Shown piece by piece: positions 30,379 through 40,046 of a stretch of DNA of 64,000 nucleotides. The position numbers and the translations under genes are program-made. This DNA comes from Agrococcus sp. ARC_14. GTDB taxonomy: Bacteria; Actinomycetota; Actinomycetes; Actinomycetales; Microbacteriaceae. Location: positions 1,178,001 to 1,242,000 of the forward strand of contig NZ_JAKUDO010000001.1 of NCBI RefSeq assembly GCF_022436485.1, written 5' to 3'. The notes under the pieces were generated by a model. It saw only the letters and a list, made by a program, of their open reading frames with translations. It searched no databases and had not been told where the DNA came from. Within the stretch, counting starts at the first letter, position 1; every line of letters starts with the position of its first letter.

Positions 30379-32274
30379 CTACGGCGCGGCCGGCAGCAGC
30401 GCGCCGCGGAAGTAGGCTGCGAGCTCCGTCGTGGCCGTCAGGGGCAGCACGGCCGCGACGTACTGGTCGGGCCGCACCACCACGATCGCGCCGGCGCGCG
30501 AGATGCCGCGCACGTCGAAGATGTCATCGTCCGGCAGCGTCGCGAAGACGTTCTCGAGGTTGACGAGTCGGAACGGTCCGACGATCGGCTTGAACGCATC
30601 CGGCACGTCATTCATGACCACGTCGTGGTGGCCCTGTTGGTAGATCACCGTCACGTCGAGCAGCGCGCTCGAATCGCGCCCCGCGGGCGTGTGGACTGCG
30701 ATCGGCGACTCAGGCGAGGTCTCGAGCCAGTCGGCGAGGGCACGGGTGGCGGATGCCTCTGCCGGCGTCGCCGCGTCGGCGAAGACGTAGAGGCGGTAGC
30801 GCCCGTCGGCCGTGTGGCGGTGGCCGAGGTGCAGCGGGTTCGTGTCGGCGACGCGCGCGACGCGAGCCGACTTGAAGCGCTTGCCGATCGGGAAGCCGGT
30901 CGCGAGCTCCTGGTGGCTGGCATCGCCGACGATCTGCGAGGGCTCGTACTGCGTCATGAAGCCCGCGGGGAACTCGGCCGTCGCAGTGTAGAAGTCGGAG
31001 ACCGCCTGGGGGTTCTCGAACTCGCTCGCCGGCTTCGCCATCAGCGTCGACCACTCCTTGTCGAAGTCGATGAGGTTCTGCGCCACCACCTGGCGCTCGC
31101 CCGAGTACGTGTCGAGCAGGCTCTCCGGTGCGCGTCCGTCGAGCACGTGGCCGAGCTTCCAGCCGATGTTGAAGCCGTCCTGCATCGACACGTTCATGCC
31201 CTGGCCGGCCTTGGCGCTGTGGGTGTGGCAGGCGTCGCCGGTGATGAACACGCGCGGTGTGCGGCTGCCGCGGTCCTCGGGCAGCACGTCGTCGAAGCGG
31301 TCGGTGATGCGATGACCGACCTCGTAGACGCTGCTCCAGGCCACGTGCTTCACGTCGAGCGTGTAGGGCGCGATGATGTCGTTCGCCTTGCGGATGATCT
31401 CCTCGATGGGCGTCGTGCGCACCGCGCCGTCGCTGCCCTCCGACACCTCGCCGAGGTCGACGTACATGCGGAAGAGGTAGCCGCCCTCGCGCGGGATGAG
31501 CAGGATGTTGCCGCCGGAGGCGGACTGGATCGCACACTTCGTGCGGATGTCGGGGAAGTCGGTGACGGCGAGCACGTCCATGACGCCCCACGCGTGGTTG
31601 GCGGACTGGCCGGTGAGCGTGCAGCCGATCGAGCGGCGCACGCCGCTGCGGGCGCCGTCGGCGCCGACCACATACTTCGCGCGGATCGTGCGCTGCCGAC
31701 CCTCCTGCTCGTGCGCGGTGCCGAGCAGCTGCACGACGACGGGGAACTCGCCATGGTCGTCGACCTCGAGGCTCTGGAACTCCCATCCGTAGTCCGGCCG
31801 CACGCGCCCCGGCGCGTTCAGGGCTGCTGCCGCGAAGTGGTCGAGCACGCGCGCCTGGTTGACGATGAGGTGCTTGAACTCGCTGATGCCTGCGGGATCG
31901 TCGAGCGGGCTCGAGGTCTTGACGATGCGCGCGGGGTCCGCGGCGTCGGGGCTCCAGAACGCCATCTCGGTGATCCAGTAGGCCTCTGCCGTGATGGCCT
32001 CCGCGAAGCCGAACGCCTGGAACGTCTCGACGCTGCGGGCCTGGATGCCGTCGGCCTGGCCGATCGCGAGCCGCTCGGGGCGGCGCTCGATGATGCGCAC
32101 GTTGACATCGGGGAACTGGGCGAGCTGCGCGGCGGTGATCATGCCCGCGGGGCCGGTGCCGACGATCAGCACGTCGACCTCGTCGGGGAGATGCTCGGGC
32201 CGGTCGAGTCCGATGCCGGCGGCGGGCTGCACGCGCGGGTCGGTGGACACGTATCCGTGGTGGTGGAACTGCAC
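30379..32274 (-). CDS. FAD-dependent aromatic monooxygenase (phenol 2- / 3-hydroxybenzoate 4-monooxygenase type)
   Basis: 631 residues from a GTG at 32274 (GAGGAAG site). PHBH-fold flavin hydroxylase: VDVLIVGTGPAGMITAAQL (FAD/ADP), VVGADGARSGVRRSIG (DG motif), and FITGDACHTHSAKAGQGMNVSMQDGFNIGWKL (GD motif). A C-terminal thioredoxin-like phenol-hydroxylase dimerisation domain covers about 440-630. Length and the N-terminal QFHHHGYVSTDPRVQPAAG fit the MobA/PheA branch, which hydroxylates 3-hydroxybenzoate or phenol with NADPH and O2. Here the substrate could be a hydroxylated phenylacetate or benzoate; sequence alone does not decide. It is monocistronic with its own AT-rich promoter. Confidence 0.88.
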   Translation of the reverse strand: MQFHHHGYVSTDPRVQPAAGIGLDRPEHLPDEVDVLIVGTGPAGMITAAQLAQFPDVNVRIIERRPERLAIGQADGIQARSVETFQAFGFAEAITAEAYWITEMAFWSPDAADPARIVKTSSPLDDPAGISEFKHLIVNQARVLDHFAAAALNAPGRVRPDYGWEFQSLEVDDHGEFPVVVQLLGTAHEQEGRQRTIRAKYVVGADGARSGVRRSIGCTLTGQSANHAWGVMDVLAVTDFPDIRTKCAIQSASGGNILLIPREGGYLFRMYVDLGEVSEGSDGAVRTTPIEEIIRKANDIIAPYTLDVKHVAWSSVYEVGHRITDRFDDVLPEDRGSRTPRVFITGDACHTHSAKAGQGMNVSMQDGFNIGWKLGHVLDGRAPESLLDTYSGERQVVAQNLIDFDKEWSTLMAKPASEFENPQAVSDFYTATAEFPAGFMTQYEPSQIVGDASHQELATGFPIGKRFKSARVARVADTNPLHLGHRHTADGRYRLYVFADAATPAEASATRALADWLETSPESPIAVHTPAGRDSSALLDVTVIYQQGHHDVVMNDVPDAFKPIVGPFRLVNLENVFATLPDDDIFDVRGISRAGAIVVVRPDQYVAAVLPLTATTELAAYFRGALLPAAP

Positions 32275-32324
32275 GGCTGCTTCCTCACTCCTGTGTGAGA
32301 CGACTGACGTCATCGTCGGTGCGC

Positions 32325-32339
32325 GTTCGTTATATGAAC
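32325..32339. promoter_or_regulatory. Promoter/operator of the flavin monooxygenase gene
   Basis: GTTC-N7-GAAC element in a locally AT-rich segment. On the minus strand TATAAC (32334-32329) inside it is a good -10 box, placing the transcript start near 32322 with a leader of about 48 bases. A second palindrome, tgacgtca (32305-32312), lies in the leader. The -35 region is weak, which fits an activated promoter; IclR-type sites have this kind of spaced GTTC/GAAC. Confidence 0.4.
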
Positions 32340-32423
32340 AGTCGCTTCGATTATTGCTCTCGAGCATACGGTCACCAGGCGGATGAGACAAGCAGGACGT
32401 GCGTGGCGCGTGAGGTCTCGCGC

Positions 32424-32618
32424 ATGGCCGGGGCACAGCCTGCGCCCGTCCCCGGCCAGAACCCCGGCTTCGGCCTCCAGCCGTCTGGCTCGTCCGACAC
32501 GGTCGGCCGCATCGCCGACAAGGTGCTGCGCACGGTGCAGCAGCGCGCCGGTCAGCAGAACGGGCAGCGCGGTGGCCAGCGCGGCAGTCGCGGCTGGCTC
32601 GGCGACATCCTCCGCTAG
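32424..32618 (+). CDS. Small hypothetical protein (64 aa)
   Basis: 64 residues starting [12 protein letters not shown] and ending [12 protein letters not shown], rich in Gln, Gly and Pro, with a predicted short amphipathic segment ([19 protein letters not shown]). Support is that nearly all third codon positions are G or C, as in real genes here, and a gaggt ribosome-like site stands ahead of the ATG. Its TAG shares the palindrome CTAG (32615-32618) with the stop of the convergent mdh gene. No family is recognised. It might be a non-coding open frame in the mdh-monooxygenase gap. Confidence 0.4.
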   Translation: MAGAQPAPVPGQNPGFGLQPSGSSDTVGRIADKVLRTVQQRAGQQNGQRGGQRGSRGWLGDILR

Positions 32619-33604
32619 CTGTCGAGGAAGCCGAGCTCGCGCACCGCGTCGCGCTCGCCGGAGAGCTCCTGGACCGAGGCGTCGAGCTGGGCGCGCACGT
32701 CGGCATCGAGGGCCAGACCCTCCACGATCGACCACTCGCCGCCCGCGGTCGTCACGGGGAACGAGGAGACGAGCCCTTCCGGCACGCCGTACTCGCCCCG
32801 CGAGATCACCGACATCGAGGTCCAGTCGTCTGCCGCCGTGCCATGCGCCCATGAGCGCACGTGGTCGACCGTCGCCGAGGCCGCGGATGCCGCGGACGAC
32901 GCGCCGCGCGCCTCGATGACCGCCGCGCCGCGGTTCGCGACCGTCGGCACGAACTGGCCCGTCACCCAGGCGCGCTCCACCAGGTCGACCGCCGGCTGCC
33001 CGGCGACGAGCGCGTGCGTCACGTCGGGCACCTGCGTCGCCGAGTGGTTGCCCCACACGATCATGCGGCGGATGTCGGCCACGGCCGCGCCGGTCTTCGC
33101 GGCCAGCTGTGCGATCGCCCGGTTGTGGTCGAGGCGCGTGAGCGCCGAGAAGCGCTCGTGCGGGATGTCCGGCGCCGCAGCCGCCGCGATCAGGGCGTTC
33201 GTGTTGGCCGGGTTGCCCGTGACGGTGATGCGGATGCCGGCACTCGCGTGCTCCTGGATCGCGCGTCCCTGCGCGGCGAAGATGGCGCCGTTGGCCGCCA
33301 GCAGATCACCGCGCTCCATCCCCTTGCTGCGCGGCCTCGCGCCCACGAGCAGCGCGTGATCGGCCCCCTCGAAGGCGACCGCCGCATCCGCGGTCGTGTC
33401 CACCGACGCCAGCAGCGGGAACGCCGCGTCGTGCAGCTCCATCACGACGCCGTCGAGCGCGGGCAGCGCGTCGGGGATCTCGAGGATGCGCAGCCGCACG
33501 GGCTGCTCGGGCCCGAGCATGTCGCCTGCGGCGATGCGGAACAGCAGCTGGTAGCCGATCTGGCCTGCGCCGCCGGTGACGGCGACGGTGATGGGTGCGG
33601 TCAT
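32615..33604 (-). CDS. mdh: Malate dehydrogenase
   Basis: 329 residues, ATG with an AGGATGGGGG site. NAD-binding [26 protein letters not shown], the substrate-binding Arg in [28 protein letters not shown], catalytic Asp in [10 protein letters not shown] and catalytic His in [11 protein letters not shown]. This is the cytosolic/type-1 MDH form usual in actinobacteria. It interconverts malate and oxaloacetate in the TCA cycle. Fifty bases downstream of corA on the same strand. Confidence 0.95.
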   Translation of the reverse strand: MTAPITVAVTGGAGQIGYQLLFRIAAGDMLGPEQPVRLRILEIPDALPALDGVVMELHDAAFPLLASVDTTADAAVAFEGADHALLVGARPRSKGMERGDLLAANGAIFAAQGRAIQEHASAGIRITVTGNPANTNALIAAAAAPDIPHERFSALTRLDHNRAIAQLAAKTGAAVADIRRMIVWGNHSATQVPDVTHALVAGQPAVDLVERAWVTGQFVPTVANRGAAVIEARGASSAASAASATVDHVRSWAHGTAADDWTSMSVISRGEYGVPEGLVSSFPVTTAGGEWSIVEGLALDADVRAQLDASVQELSGERDAVRELGFLDS

Positions 33605-33653
33605 GCCCCCATCCTGGCGCGTGCGGCGACGCGTCGCCAGGGCGGTCGCGCGC

Positions 33654-34658
33654 TCAGAGCCAGTGCCGCCGCTTGAACGCCAGGAAGAGGCCGCCGGCGA
33701 AGACGACCATGAGCGCGACCGCGAACGGGTAGCCGAGCAGCCAGTGCAGCTCTGGCATGTGCGTGAAGTTCATGCCGTAGATGCCGGCGATCAGCGTGGG
33801 CGCGAAGATGATCGCCGCCCATGAGGTGATCTTCTTCATCTGCTCGTTCTGCAGGATCTGCTGCTCGGTGATGGCTCGCATCTCGTCGTTCTGCCGCTCG
33901 GCCACGCGCGCGGACGCCAGCTGCAGCATGCTCGCCAGCAGGTCGCGGTCGCCCGCCAGCCTGGCCGCGGTGCGGCGCGCGTGGTCGTCGACATCGCGGA
34001 GGTGGCGCCGCAGCTCGAGGTGCTCCTCGCCGATCCGCTCGGCCATCCGGCCGACCACAGCGCTCATCGGCTCCGCGGCACGTTGAAGCGCGAGCACCCG
34101 ACGCATCGCCCGATAGATGTCGACGGTCGGCGGATGCTCCTGGCCGAAGAAGACATCCTCGACGCCCTCGATCTGCTCGTGCACCTCCCTCGCCAGCACG
34201 TCGAGCTCGTCGGCGGCCTCGTCGAGCACGGCGTAGAGCACCGTCTGCGGCGTGGCCTCGAGCGCGCCCATGCCGGCCCGCACGCGGTCCCGCACGCGCG
34301 CGAGTCCACGCCTGCCGCCCCACGAGATCGTCACGATGCAGCGGTCGGTCACGATGGCGTGCACCTCGCGGTCGACGAGCTCGTCGCCCCGATGCAGCAC
34401 CCGATGCACGACGCAGTAGTCCAGCGCTCCGTAGGTCTCCAGCTTCGTCCGCTGGCCGCGCGCCACGACATCCTCGACCACGAGGTGATGCAGGTCGAGC
34501 TCGTCGGCGACCGCTCGCAGCTCCTGCTCGCTCGGCTCCACCAGGTCGATCCAGGCGAACCCGCCGCGCTCGGACGCCGTCTCGAACACGCGGTCGAAGG
34601 CCACATCCTCGACCACGCGGGCGCCGCCGGCCCAGACGGATGCGTCAGCGATGGGCAT
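33654..34658 (-). CDS. corA: CorA-family magnesium/cobalt transporter
   Basis: 334 residues. A large soluble N-terminal domain with long helices (coiled region about 150-270), then two C-terminal membrane helices ([19 protein letters not shown] and [17 protein letters not shown]). The YGMNF selectivity-filter motif lies between them and a basic tail RRHW closes the protein, as in all CorA channels. It forms pentamers in the inner membrane for Mg2+ uptake. A short overlapping leader frame precedes it (34645-34686), which may matter for expression. Confidence 0.93.
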   Translation of the reverse strand: MPIADASVWAGGARVVEDVAFDRVFETASERGGFAWIDLVEPSEQELRAVADELDLHHLVVEDVVARGQRTKLETYGALDYCVVHRVLHRGDELVDREVHAIVTDRCIVTISWGGRRGLARVRDRVRAGMGALEATPQTVLYAVLDEAADELDVLAREVHEQIEGVEDVFFGQEHPPTVDIYRAMRRVLALQRAAEPMSAVVGRMAERIGEEHLELRRHLRDVDDHARRTAARLAGDRDLLASMLQLASARVAERQNDEMRAITEQQILQNEQMKKITSWAAIIFAPTLIAGIYGMNFTHMPELHWLLGYPFAVALMVVFAGGLFLAFKRRHWL

Positions 34659-34686
34659 CGCGGGGGCCTTCGCGGAAGTCGGTCAC
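34645..34686 (-). CDS. Possible leaderless 13-codon leader peptide overlapping the corA start
   Basis: On the minus strand TATATT (34698-34693) is followed six bases later by GTG (34686), opening a 13-residue frame ([13 protein letters not shown]) that ends at 34645, past the corA ATG (34658) in another frame. If the -10 box is right, the mRNA begins at or next to this GTG. Translation of the leader would run over the corA ribosome site. This is a prediction from spacing alone. Confidence 0.3.
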   Translation of the reverse strand: MTDFREGPRDAHR

Positions 34687-34768
34687 GCTCGCAATATAGG
34701 CGCAGCAGGCGGAATGCGCGGCCGCGCCGGGCTGTTCGCCTGCAGAGGAGCGGGACTGCACCCCCGCG

Positions 34769-34800
34769 TAGACTTTGCAGACGGGCAGTTCGGGCCCGTC
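34769..34800 (+). promoter_or_regulatory. leuCD promoter -10 and leader hairpin
   Basis: tagact at 34769-34774 is a plausible -10 box. A 7-bp stem-loop (gacgggc 34780-34786, gcccgtc 34794-34800) begins about where the transcript would start and ends just ahead of the gggga ribosome site of leuC. No leucine-rich leader peptide or T-box is visible. Confidence 0.35.
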
Positions 34801-34817
34801 CGTGTGGGGAGATCGAT

Positions 34818-36269
34818 ATGGGCAAGACACTCGCTGAGAAGGTGTGGGACGACCACGTCGTGGTGAAGGGCGAGGACGGCGCGCCCGATCTCATCTACAT
34901 CGACCTCCACCTCGTGCACGAGGTCACGAGCCCGCAGGCCTTCGACGGGCTGCGCCAGGCCGGTCGCCCGATGCGCCGCACCGACCTCACGGTCGCGACC
35001 GAGGATCACAACACGCCGACCCTCGAGATCGACAAGCCCATCCAGGATCCGACCAGCCGCAAGCAGATCGAGACGCTGCGCACGAACGCCGCCGAGTTCG
35101 GCGTGCGCATCCACTCGCTGGGCGACAAGGAGCAGGGCATCGTGCACCTGGTCGGCCCGCAGCTGGGCCTCACGCTGCCCGGCATCACGGTCGTCTGCGG
35201 CGACTCGCACACCTCGACGCACGGCGCCTTCGGGGCGATGGCCTTCGGCATCGGCACGAGCGAGGTCGAGCACGTCATGGCCACGCAGACCCTGCCGCTC
35301 AAGCCCTTCAAGACGATGGCGATCAACGTCGAGGGCGAGCTGCGCCCGGGCGTCACCGCCAAGGACATCATCCTCGCGGTGATCGCGAAGATCGGCACCG
35401 GCGGCGGCGCAGGCTACGTCTTCGAGTACCGCGGCAGCGCCATCCGCGCCCTCTCGGTCGAAGGCCGCATGACGATCTGCAACATGTCGATCGAGGCGGG
35501 TGCCCGCGCCGGCATGGTCGCGCCCGACGAGACCACCTTCGCCTACGTCAAGGACAAGCCGCACGCACCGAAGGGCGCCGACTGGGATGCCGCGGTCGAG
35601 TACTGGAAGTCACTCCCGACCGATGACGACGCGGTCTTCGACGCAGAGATCCTCCTCGACGCGAACGAGCTCGAGCCCTTCGTCACCTGGGGCACGAATC
35701 CCGGTCAGGGCGCCTCGCTCTCCGGCGAGGTGCCGGCTCCCGAGTCGTTCGCAGACCCGAACGACCGCGCCGCCGCCGAGCGTGCGCTCGAGTACATGGA
35801 TCTGCAGCCGGGCACGAAGCTCAAGGACATCCCGGTCGACACCGTCTTCATCGGCTCCTGCACGAACTCGCGCGTCGAGGACCTCACCGCCGCCGCCGAC
35901 ATCATCCGCGGCAAGAAGAAGGCGGATGGGGTGCGCGTCATGGTCGTGCCGGGCTCGGCACGGGTGCGGCTCGAGGCAGAGGCGCTCGGCCTCGACACGG
36001 TCTTCAAGGAGTTCGGCGCGGAGTGGCGCTTCGCGGGCTGCTCGATGTGTCTGGGCATGAACCCCGACCAGCTCGCGCCCGGCGAGCGCTGCGCATCCAC
36101 CTCGAACCGCAACTTCGAGGGCCGCCAGGGCAAGGGTGGCCGCACGCACCTGGTCTCGCCGCTGGTGGCGGCGGCGACCGCGATCCGCGGCACCCTCTCG
36201 AGCCCGTGGGATCTCGAGCATGGCGAGCACCACGTCGCGGATGCGACGACGACGGTCGAGGAGGCCTGA
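34818..36269 (+). CDS. leuC: 3-isopropylmalate dehydratase large subunit
   Basis: 483 residues, ATG with a GGGGAG site. Aconitase superfamily: [22 protein letters not shown], and the three [4Fe-4S] cysteines in FIGSCTNSR and [13 protein letters not shown]. It isomerises 2-isopropylmalate to 3-isopropylmalate in leucine synthesis, together with LeuD encoded immediately downstream (one base apart). First gene of a run that continues through leuD into murA, plsC, gpsA and ddl. Confidence 0.97.
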   Translation: MGKTLAEKVWDDHVVVKGEDGAPDLIYIDLHLVHEVTSPQAFDGLRQAGRPMRRTDLTVATEDHNTPTLEIDKPIQDPTSRKQIETLRTNAAEFGVRIHSLGDKEQGIVHLVGPQLGLTLPGITVVCGDSHTSTHGAFGAMAFGIGTSEVEHVMATQTLPLKPFKTMAINVEGELRPGVTAKDIILAVIAKIGTGGGAGYVFEYRGSAIRALSVEGRMTICNMSIEAGARAGMVAPDETTFAYVKDKPHAPKGADWDAAVEYWKSLPTDDDAVFDAEILLDANELEPFVTWGTNPGQGASLSGEVPAPESFADPNDRAAAERALEYMDLQPGTKLKDIPVDTVFIGSCTNSRVEDLTAAADIIRGKKKADGVRVMVVPGSARVRLEAEALGLDTVFKEFGAEWRFAGCSMCLGMNPDQLAPGERCASTSNRNFEGRQGKGGRTHLVSPLVAAATAIRGTLSSPWDLEHGEHHVADATTTVEEA

Positions 36270-36270
36270 G

Positions 36271-36879
36271 ATGGAGAAGATCAGCAGCCTGACGGGCACG
36301 ATCGTGCCGCTGGAGCGCTCCAACGTCGACACCGACCAGATCATCCCCGCGGTGTTCCTCAAGCGCGTCACGAAGACCGGCTACGACGACGCCCTCTTCC
36401 ACTCGTGGCGGCAGGATCCCGACTTCGTGCTCAACCAGGAGCCCTACAAGCACGGCGGCATCCTCGTCGTCGGGCACGACTTCGGCACCGGCTCGAGCCG
36501 CGAGCACGCCGTGTGGGCGCTGCGCGACTTCGGCTTCACGGCCGTGCTCGGCCCGCGCTTCGGCGAGATCTTCCGCGGCAACGCCGGCAAGCAGGGCCTG
36601 CTCGTCGGCCAGATCTCGGAGGCCTCCCTCGAGGCGCTCTGGGCCGCAGCGCGTGAGACCACCGGCGCAGAGGTCACGGTCGACCTCGAGGCGCGCACCG
36701 CGACCGCCGCGGGCGCGACCCACGACTTCCAGATCGATGACTACACTCGCTGGCGCCTGCTCGAGGGCCTCGACGACATCGCTCTGACACTCCGAGACGA
36801 AGCCGCGATCACGGCCTTCGAAGCCGACCGTCCTGCATGGATGCCCACGACGCAGCCCGTCAGGGAAGGAACCCAGTGA
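36271..36879 (+). CDS. leuD: 3-isopropylmalate dehydratase small subunit
   Basis: 202 residues, the normal length. Typical LeuD features: [26 protein letters not shown] near the N-terminus, [19 protein letters not shown] (swivel-domain substrate-binding loop), and [16 protein letters not shown]. It pairs with LeuC. Its stop overlaps the GTG of murA (GTGA, 36876-36879), so leucine and cell-wall genes are translationally joined here, an arrangement that is common in Microbacteriaceae-like genomes to my knowledge. Confidence 0.97.
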   Translation: MEKISSLTGTIVPLERSNVDTDQIIPAVFLKRVTKTGYDDALFHSWRQDPDFVLNQEPYKHGGILVVGHDFGTGSSREHAVWALRDFGFTAVLGPRFGEIFRGNAGKQGLLVGQISEASLEALWAAARETTGAEVTVDLEARTATAAGATHDFQIDDYTRWRLLEGLDDIALTLRDEAAITAFEADRPAWMPTTQPVREGTQ

Positions 36880-38237
36880 ACCTGACAGAGTTCAGCAAGA
36901 GCGCCGGCGCAGCCGTCGGCATGAACGTCGACCGCATCACGGTGCGCGGCGGCAAGCCACTCATGGGGCGCATCCAGATGAAGGGTGCCAAGAACCTCGT
37001 CACCAAGGCGATGGTCGCGGCGCTGCTGGGCGAGGGGCCCTCCGAGCTGCGCAGCGTGCCAGAGATCAGCGACGTCCGCGTCGTGCAGGGCCTGCTCGAG
37101 CTCCACGGCGTCACGGTCGAGCGCGACGGCGACACGCTGCGGCTCGACCCGGCCAACGTGCGCACCGCGCACGAGACGTCGATCAACGCGCACGCCGGCT
37201 CCAGCCGCATCCCCATCCTCTTCTGCGGCCCGCTGCTCCACCAGCTGGGCGAGGCGTTCATCCCCGACCTCGGCGGCTGCCACATCGGCGATCGCCCGAT
37301 CGACTTCCACCTCGAGGTGCTGCGCAACTTCGGCGCGGTCGTCGAGAAGCTGCCCAGCGGCATCCGGATGACGGCGCCCAACGGGCTGCACGGCGCCAAG
37401 ATCGACCTGCCGTACCCCTCGGTGGGCGCGACCGAGCAGGTGCTGCTCGGCGCCGTCCGCGCGAAGGGCCGCACCGAGCTCACCGGCGCCGCCGTCGAGC
37501 CCGAGATCATGGACCTCATCGCGATCCTGCAGAAGATGGGCGCCGAGATCCAGGTCGACACCGACCGCACCATCCGCATCGAGGGCGTCGACAAGCTCGT
37601 CGGCTACAGCCACACGGCGCTCTTCGATCGCAACGAAGCCGCCTCCTGGGCCTGCGCGGCGCTCGCGACCAGCGGTGACATCTTCCTCGAGGGCGCACGC
37701 CAGCCCGAGATGACGACCTTCCTCAACGTCTACCGCAAGGCAGGCGGCGCCTTCCAGATCGAAGACGATGGCATCCGCTTCTGGCACCCCGGTGGCGACC
37801 TGAAGCCCGTGGTGGTGGAGACGGATGTGCACCCCGGCTTCATGACGGACTGGCAGCAGCCGCTCGTCGTGGCCCTCGCGAAGGCGAACGGCATCTCGAT
37901 CGTGCACGAGACGGTCTACGAGCAGCGCTTCGGGTTCACGGAGGCGCTCGTGGAGATGGGTGCGCGCATCCAGATCCACACCGACTGCCTCGGGAGCCAC
38001 GCGTGCCGCTTCGGGCAGCGCAACTACGAGCACTCCGCCGTCATCGCCGGCCCCGTCGAGCTGCACGGCGCTGACATCACGGTGCCCGACCTGCGGGGCG
38101 GCTTCAGCCACCTGGTGGCCGCGCTGACGGCAGAGGGCACGAGCCGCATCTCGAACGTCGGCATCATCGCCCGCGGCTACGAGCGCTTCATCGAGAAGCT
38201 GGAGACGCTGGGCGCAGACTTCGACGTGGAGGGCTGA
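36876..38237 (+). CDS. murA: UDP-N-acetylglucosamine 1-carboxyvinyltransferase
   Basis: 453 residues from the GTG at 36876 (AAGGAAC upstream). EPSP-synthase-like fold with internal repeats. Catalytic Cys135 is in [13 protein letters not shown], Lys39/Asn40 in [11 protein letters not shown], and the C-terminal [17 protein letters not shown]. It transfers enolpyruvate from PEP to UDP-GlcNAc, the first step of peptidoglycan synthesis. Because the active-site cysteine is present, fosfomycin sensitivity at the target level would be expected. Directly followed by plsC (TGATG overlap). Confidence 0.95.
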   Translation: MNLTEFSKSAGAAVGMNVDRITVRGGKPLMGRIQMKGAKNLVTKAMVAALLGEGPSELRSVPEISDVRVVQGLLELHGVTVERDGDTLRLDPANVRTAHETSINAHAGSSRIPILFCGPLLHQLGEAFIPDLGGCHIGDRPIDFHLEVLRNFGAVVEKLPSGIRMTAPNGLHGAKIDLPYPSVGATEQVLLGAVRAKGRTELTGAAVEPEIMDLIAILQKMGAEIQVDTDRTIRIEGVDKLVGYSHTALFDRNEAASWACAALATSGDIFLEGARQPEMTTFLNVYRKAGGAFQIEDDGIRFWHPGGDLKPVVVETDVHPGFMTDWQQPLVVALAKANGISIVHETVYEQRFGFTEALVEMGARIQIHTDCLGSHACRFGQRNYEHSAVIAGPVELHGADITVPDLRGGFSHLVAALTAEGTSRISNVGIIARGYERFIEKLETLGADFDVEG

Positions 38238-39055
38238 TGGCGCTGCCCGGCCGCCCGCCGAAGGGCGAGCTCAGCGGCGTCTACCGCGGGCTCGCCGCGG
38301 CGGTCATCCCACCGATGATGGCGATGGCGAAGCTGCACATCCGCGGCCACGAGCACATCCCGACGACGGGCGCGTTCGTGCTCTCGCCGAACCACTACAG
38401 CGAGATCGACCCGATCGTGATGGCGATCGCCATCTGGAAGTCGGGCCGGGTGCCGCGCTTCATGGCCAAGGCGAGCCTGTTCGAGATCCCGGTGGTCGGG
38501 CGCATCCTCAAGGCGGCGGGCCAGATCCCCGTCGAGCGCACCGGTCGGCCGAGCGCGCACGGGCAGGCGATGGATGCCGCGCGCACCCTGGTGCGCGACG
38601 AGCTCGGCGTGATCATCTACCCGGAGGGCTCGCTCACCCGAGACCCGCAGCTGTGGCCCATGCGCGGCAAGACGGGCGCCGTGCGCATGGCGCTCGAGGC
38701 AGGGGTGCCGCTCATCCCGGCGGCCCACTGGGGCACGCAGCACCTCATGCCGCGCTACGGCAAGGGCATCCGCCCGTTTCCCCGCAAGCACATCCAGATC
38801 CTCTTCGGCCCGCCCGTCGACCTCTCCGAGTTCGCGGGGCGCACCGACCAGCGGGCGATGAACGCAGCGACCGACCGCGTGATGGATGCGATCGCGGGGC
38901 TCCTGGGCGAGCTGCGCGGCGAGACCCCGCCCGCTCAGCGCCACGACCCATCCGCCCACGGGCAGGCGGCCACGGGCCGCTTCGTCGATGGCCCCGGCGG
39001 CGGGACCGACGCGGCCGCGGGCACCGGTGACGCACCGGAGCCGAAGGATGGCTGA
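38237..39055 (+). CDS. plsC: 1-acylglycerol-3-phosphate O-acyltransferase
   Basis: 272 residues; start overlaps the murA stop. PlsC motifs: NHYSEIDP (HX4D-like, block I), FMAKASLFEIPVVG (block II), YPEGSLTRD (block III) and AGVPLIPAAHWG (block IV). It acylates lysophosphatidic acid at the membrane in phospholipid synthesis. The C-terminal 45 residues are a disordered Gly/Ala/Asp-rich tail that overlaps the gpsA start. Next to gpsA, which makes the glycerol phosphate backbone, so both serve lipid synthesis. Confidence 0.93.
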   Translation: MALPGRPPKGELSGVYRGLAAAVIPPMMAMAKLHIRGHEHIPTTGAFVLSPNHYSEIDPIVMAIAIWKSGRVPRFMAKASLFEIPVVGRILKAAGQIPVERTGRPSAHGQAMDAARTLVRDELGVIIYPEGSLTRDPQLWPMRGKTGAVRMALEAGVPLIPAAHWGTQHLMPRYGKGIRPFPRKHIQILFGPPVDLSEFAGRTDQRAMNAATDRVMDAIAGLLGELRGETPPAQRHDPSAHGQAATGRFVDGPGGGTDAAAGTGDAPEPKDG

Positions 39056-40046
39056 CGCCGTCGTCCTGGGCGCAGGCAGCTGGGGCACGACGTTCGCCAA
39101 GGCGCTCGCAGACGGCGGGGCCGACACCGTGCTGTGGGCGCGCAGGCCGGAGGCCGCGCGCGAGATCGACGAGGCCCGTCGCAACACGCGCTACCTGCCG
39201 GGCATCACCCTGCCCGCGACCCTGCGCGCGACGAGCGACATCCGCCTCGCGCTCGCCGGCGCATCCCAGGTCTATCTCGCGGTGCCCAGCCAGCAGCTTC
39301 GTCAGCTGCTGCGTGAGCACGGTGAGGCGATCGAGCCTGGCGTTCCGATCGTGAGCCTCATGAAGGGCGTCGAGGCGGAGTCGCGCATGCGCATGAGCGA
39401 GGTCATCGCCCAGGAGCTGCAGCTCGACAGCGCACGCATCGCGGTCGTCTCGGGCCCGAACCTCGCGCTCGAGATCGCGCAGGAGCATCCGACGGCGGCC
39501 GTGGTCTCCTCGACGAGCGCCGAGACGGCGCGCGCGGTCGCGAAGCGCGCCCGCAACGACTACTTCCACTCCTTCATCAACACCGACGTGATCGGCACCG
39601 AGTTCGGCGGCGTGCTGAAGAACCTGGTGGCGCTCGCGATCGGCATCGTCGACGGCGTCGGCTACGGCGAGAACACGAAGGCGTCGATCATCACCCGCGG
39701 CCTCGCGGAGGTCACCGACTTCGCCGTCGCGCACGGCGCAGAGCGCGAGACGCTCGCCGGCCTCGCCGGCCTCGGAGACCTCATCGCGACCTGCGCATCA
39801 CCGCTCTCGCGCAACTTCACCGCCGGCCGCCTGCTGGGCATGGGCTACTCCCGCACCGACGTCGTCGCCCGCATGGAGCAGGTGGCAGAGGGCCTCGCAT
39901 CCGTCGACCCCGTCGCACAGCTCGCAGCCGCCAAGGGGGTGCGGATGCCTATCCTCGAGCAGGTGAAGCTGGTGCTCGACGGCGGCATGGACCCGCGCGA
40001 CATCGCACCACACCTGACGACCGACGACGAGCCGATCGAGGAGTGA
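39048..40046 (+). CDS. gpsA: Glycerol-3-phosphate dehydrogenase [NAD(P)+]
   Basis: 332 residues. N-terminal VVLGAGSWGTTFAKALADGG nucleotide fold, VPSQQLRQLL, SLMKGVE, SGPNLALEIA, catalytic Lys in GGVLKNLVALAIGI, and GLGDLIATCASPLSRN. It reduces dihydroxyacetone phosphate to sn-glycerol 3-phosphate. Starts inside the end of plsC and its stop overlaps the GTG of ddl, so expression is coupled along the whole run. Confidence 0.96.
   Translation: MADAVVLGAGSWGTTFAKALADGGADTVLWARRPEAAREIDEARRNTRYLPGITLPATLRATSDIRLALAGASQVYLAVPSQQLRQLLREHGEAIEPGVPIVSLMKGVEAESRMRMSEVIAQELQLDSARIAVVSGPNLALEIAQEHPTAAVVSSTSAETARAVAKRARNDYFHSFINTDVIGTEFGGVLKNLVALAIGIVDGVGYGENTKASIITRGLAEVTDFAVAHGAERETLAGLAGLGDLIATCASPLSRNFTAGRLLGMGYSRTDVVARMEQVAEGLASVDPVAQLAAAKGVRMPILEQVKLVLDGGMDPRDIAPHLTTDDEPIEE

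Noticed and set aside
30100..32400. Genomic island inserted at tRNA-Glu
   Set aside because: No integrase, no direct repeat of the tRNA 3' end was found within the window, and the flanking genes look normal for the genome.
34818..34830. Leucine attenuator or T-box ahead of leuC
   Set aside because: The leader is only about 40 bases and contains one small hairpin, with no Leu-rich peptide, T-box core or antiterminator pair.
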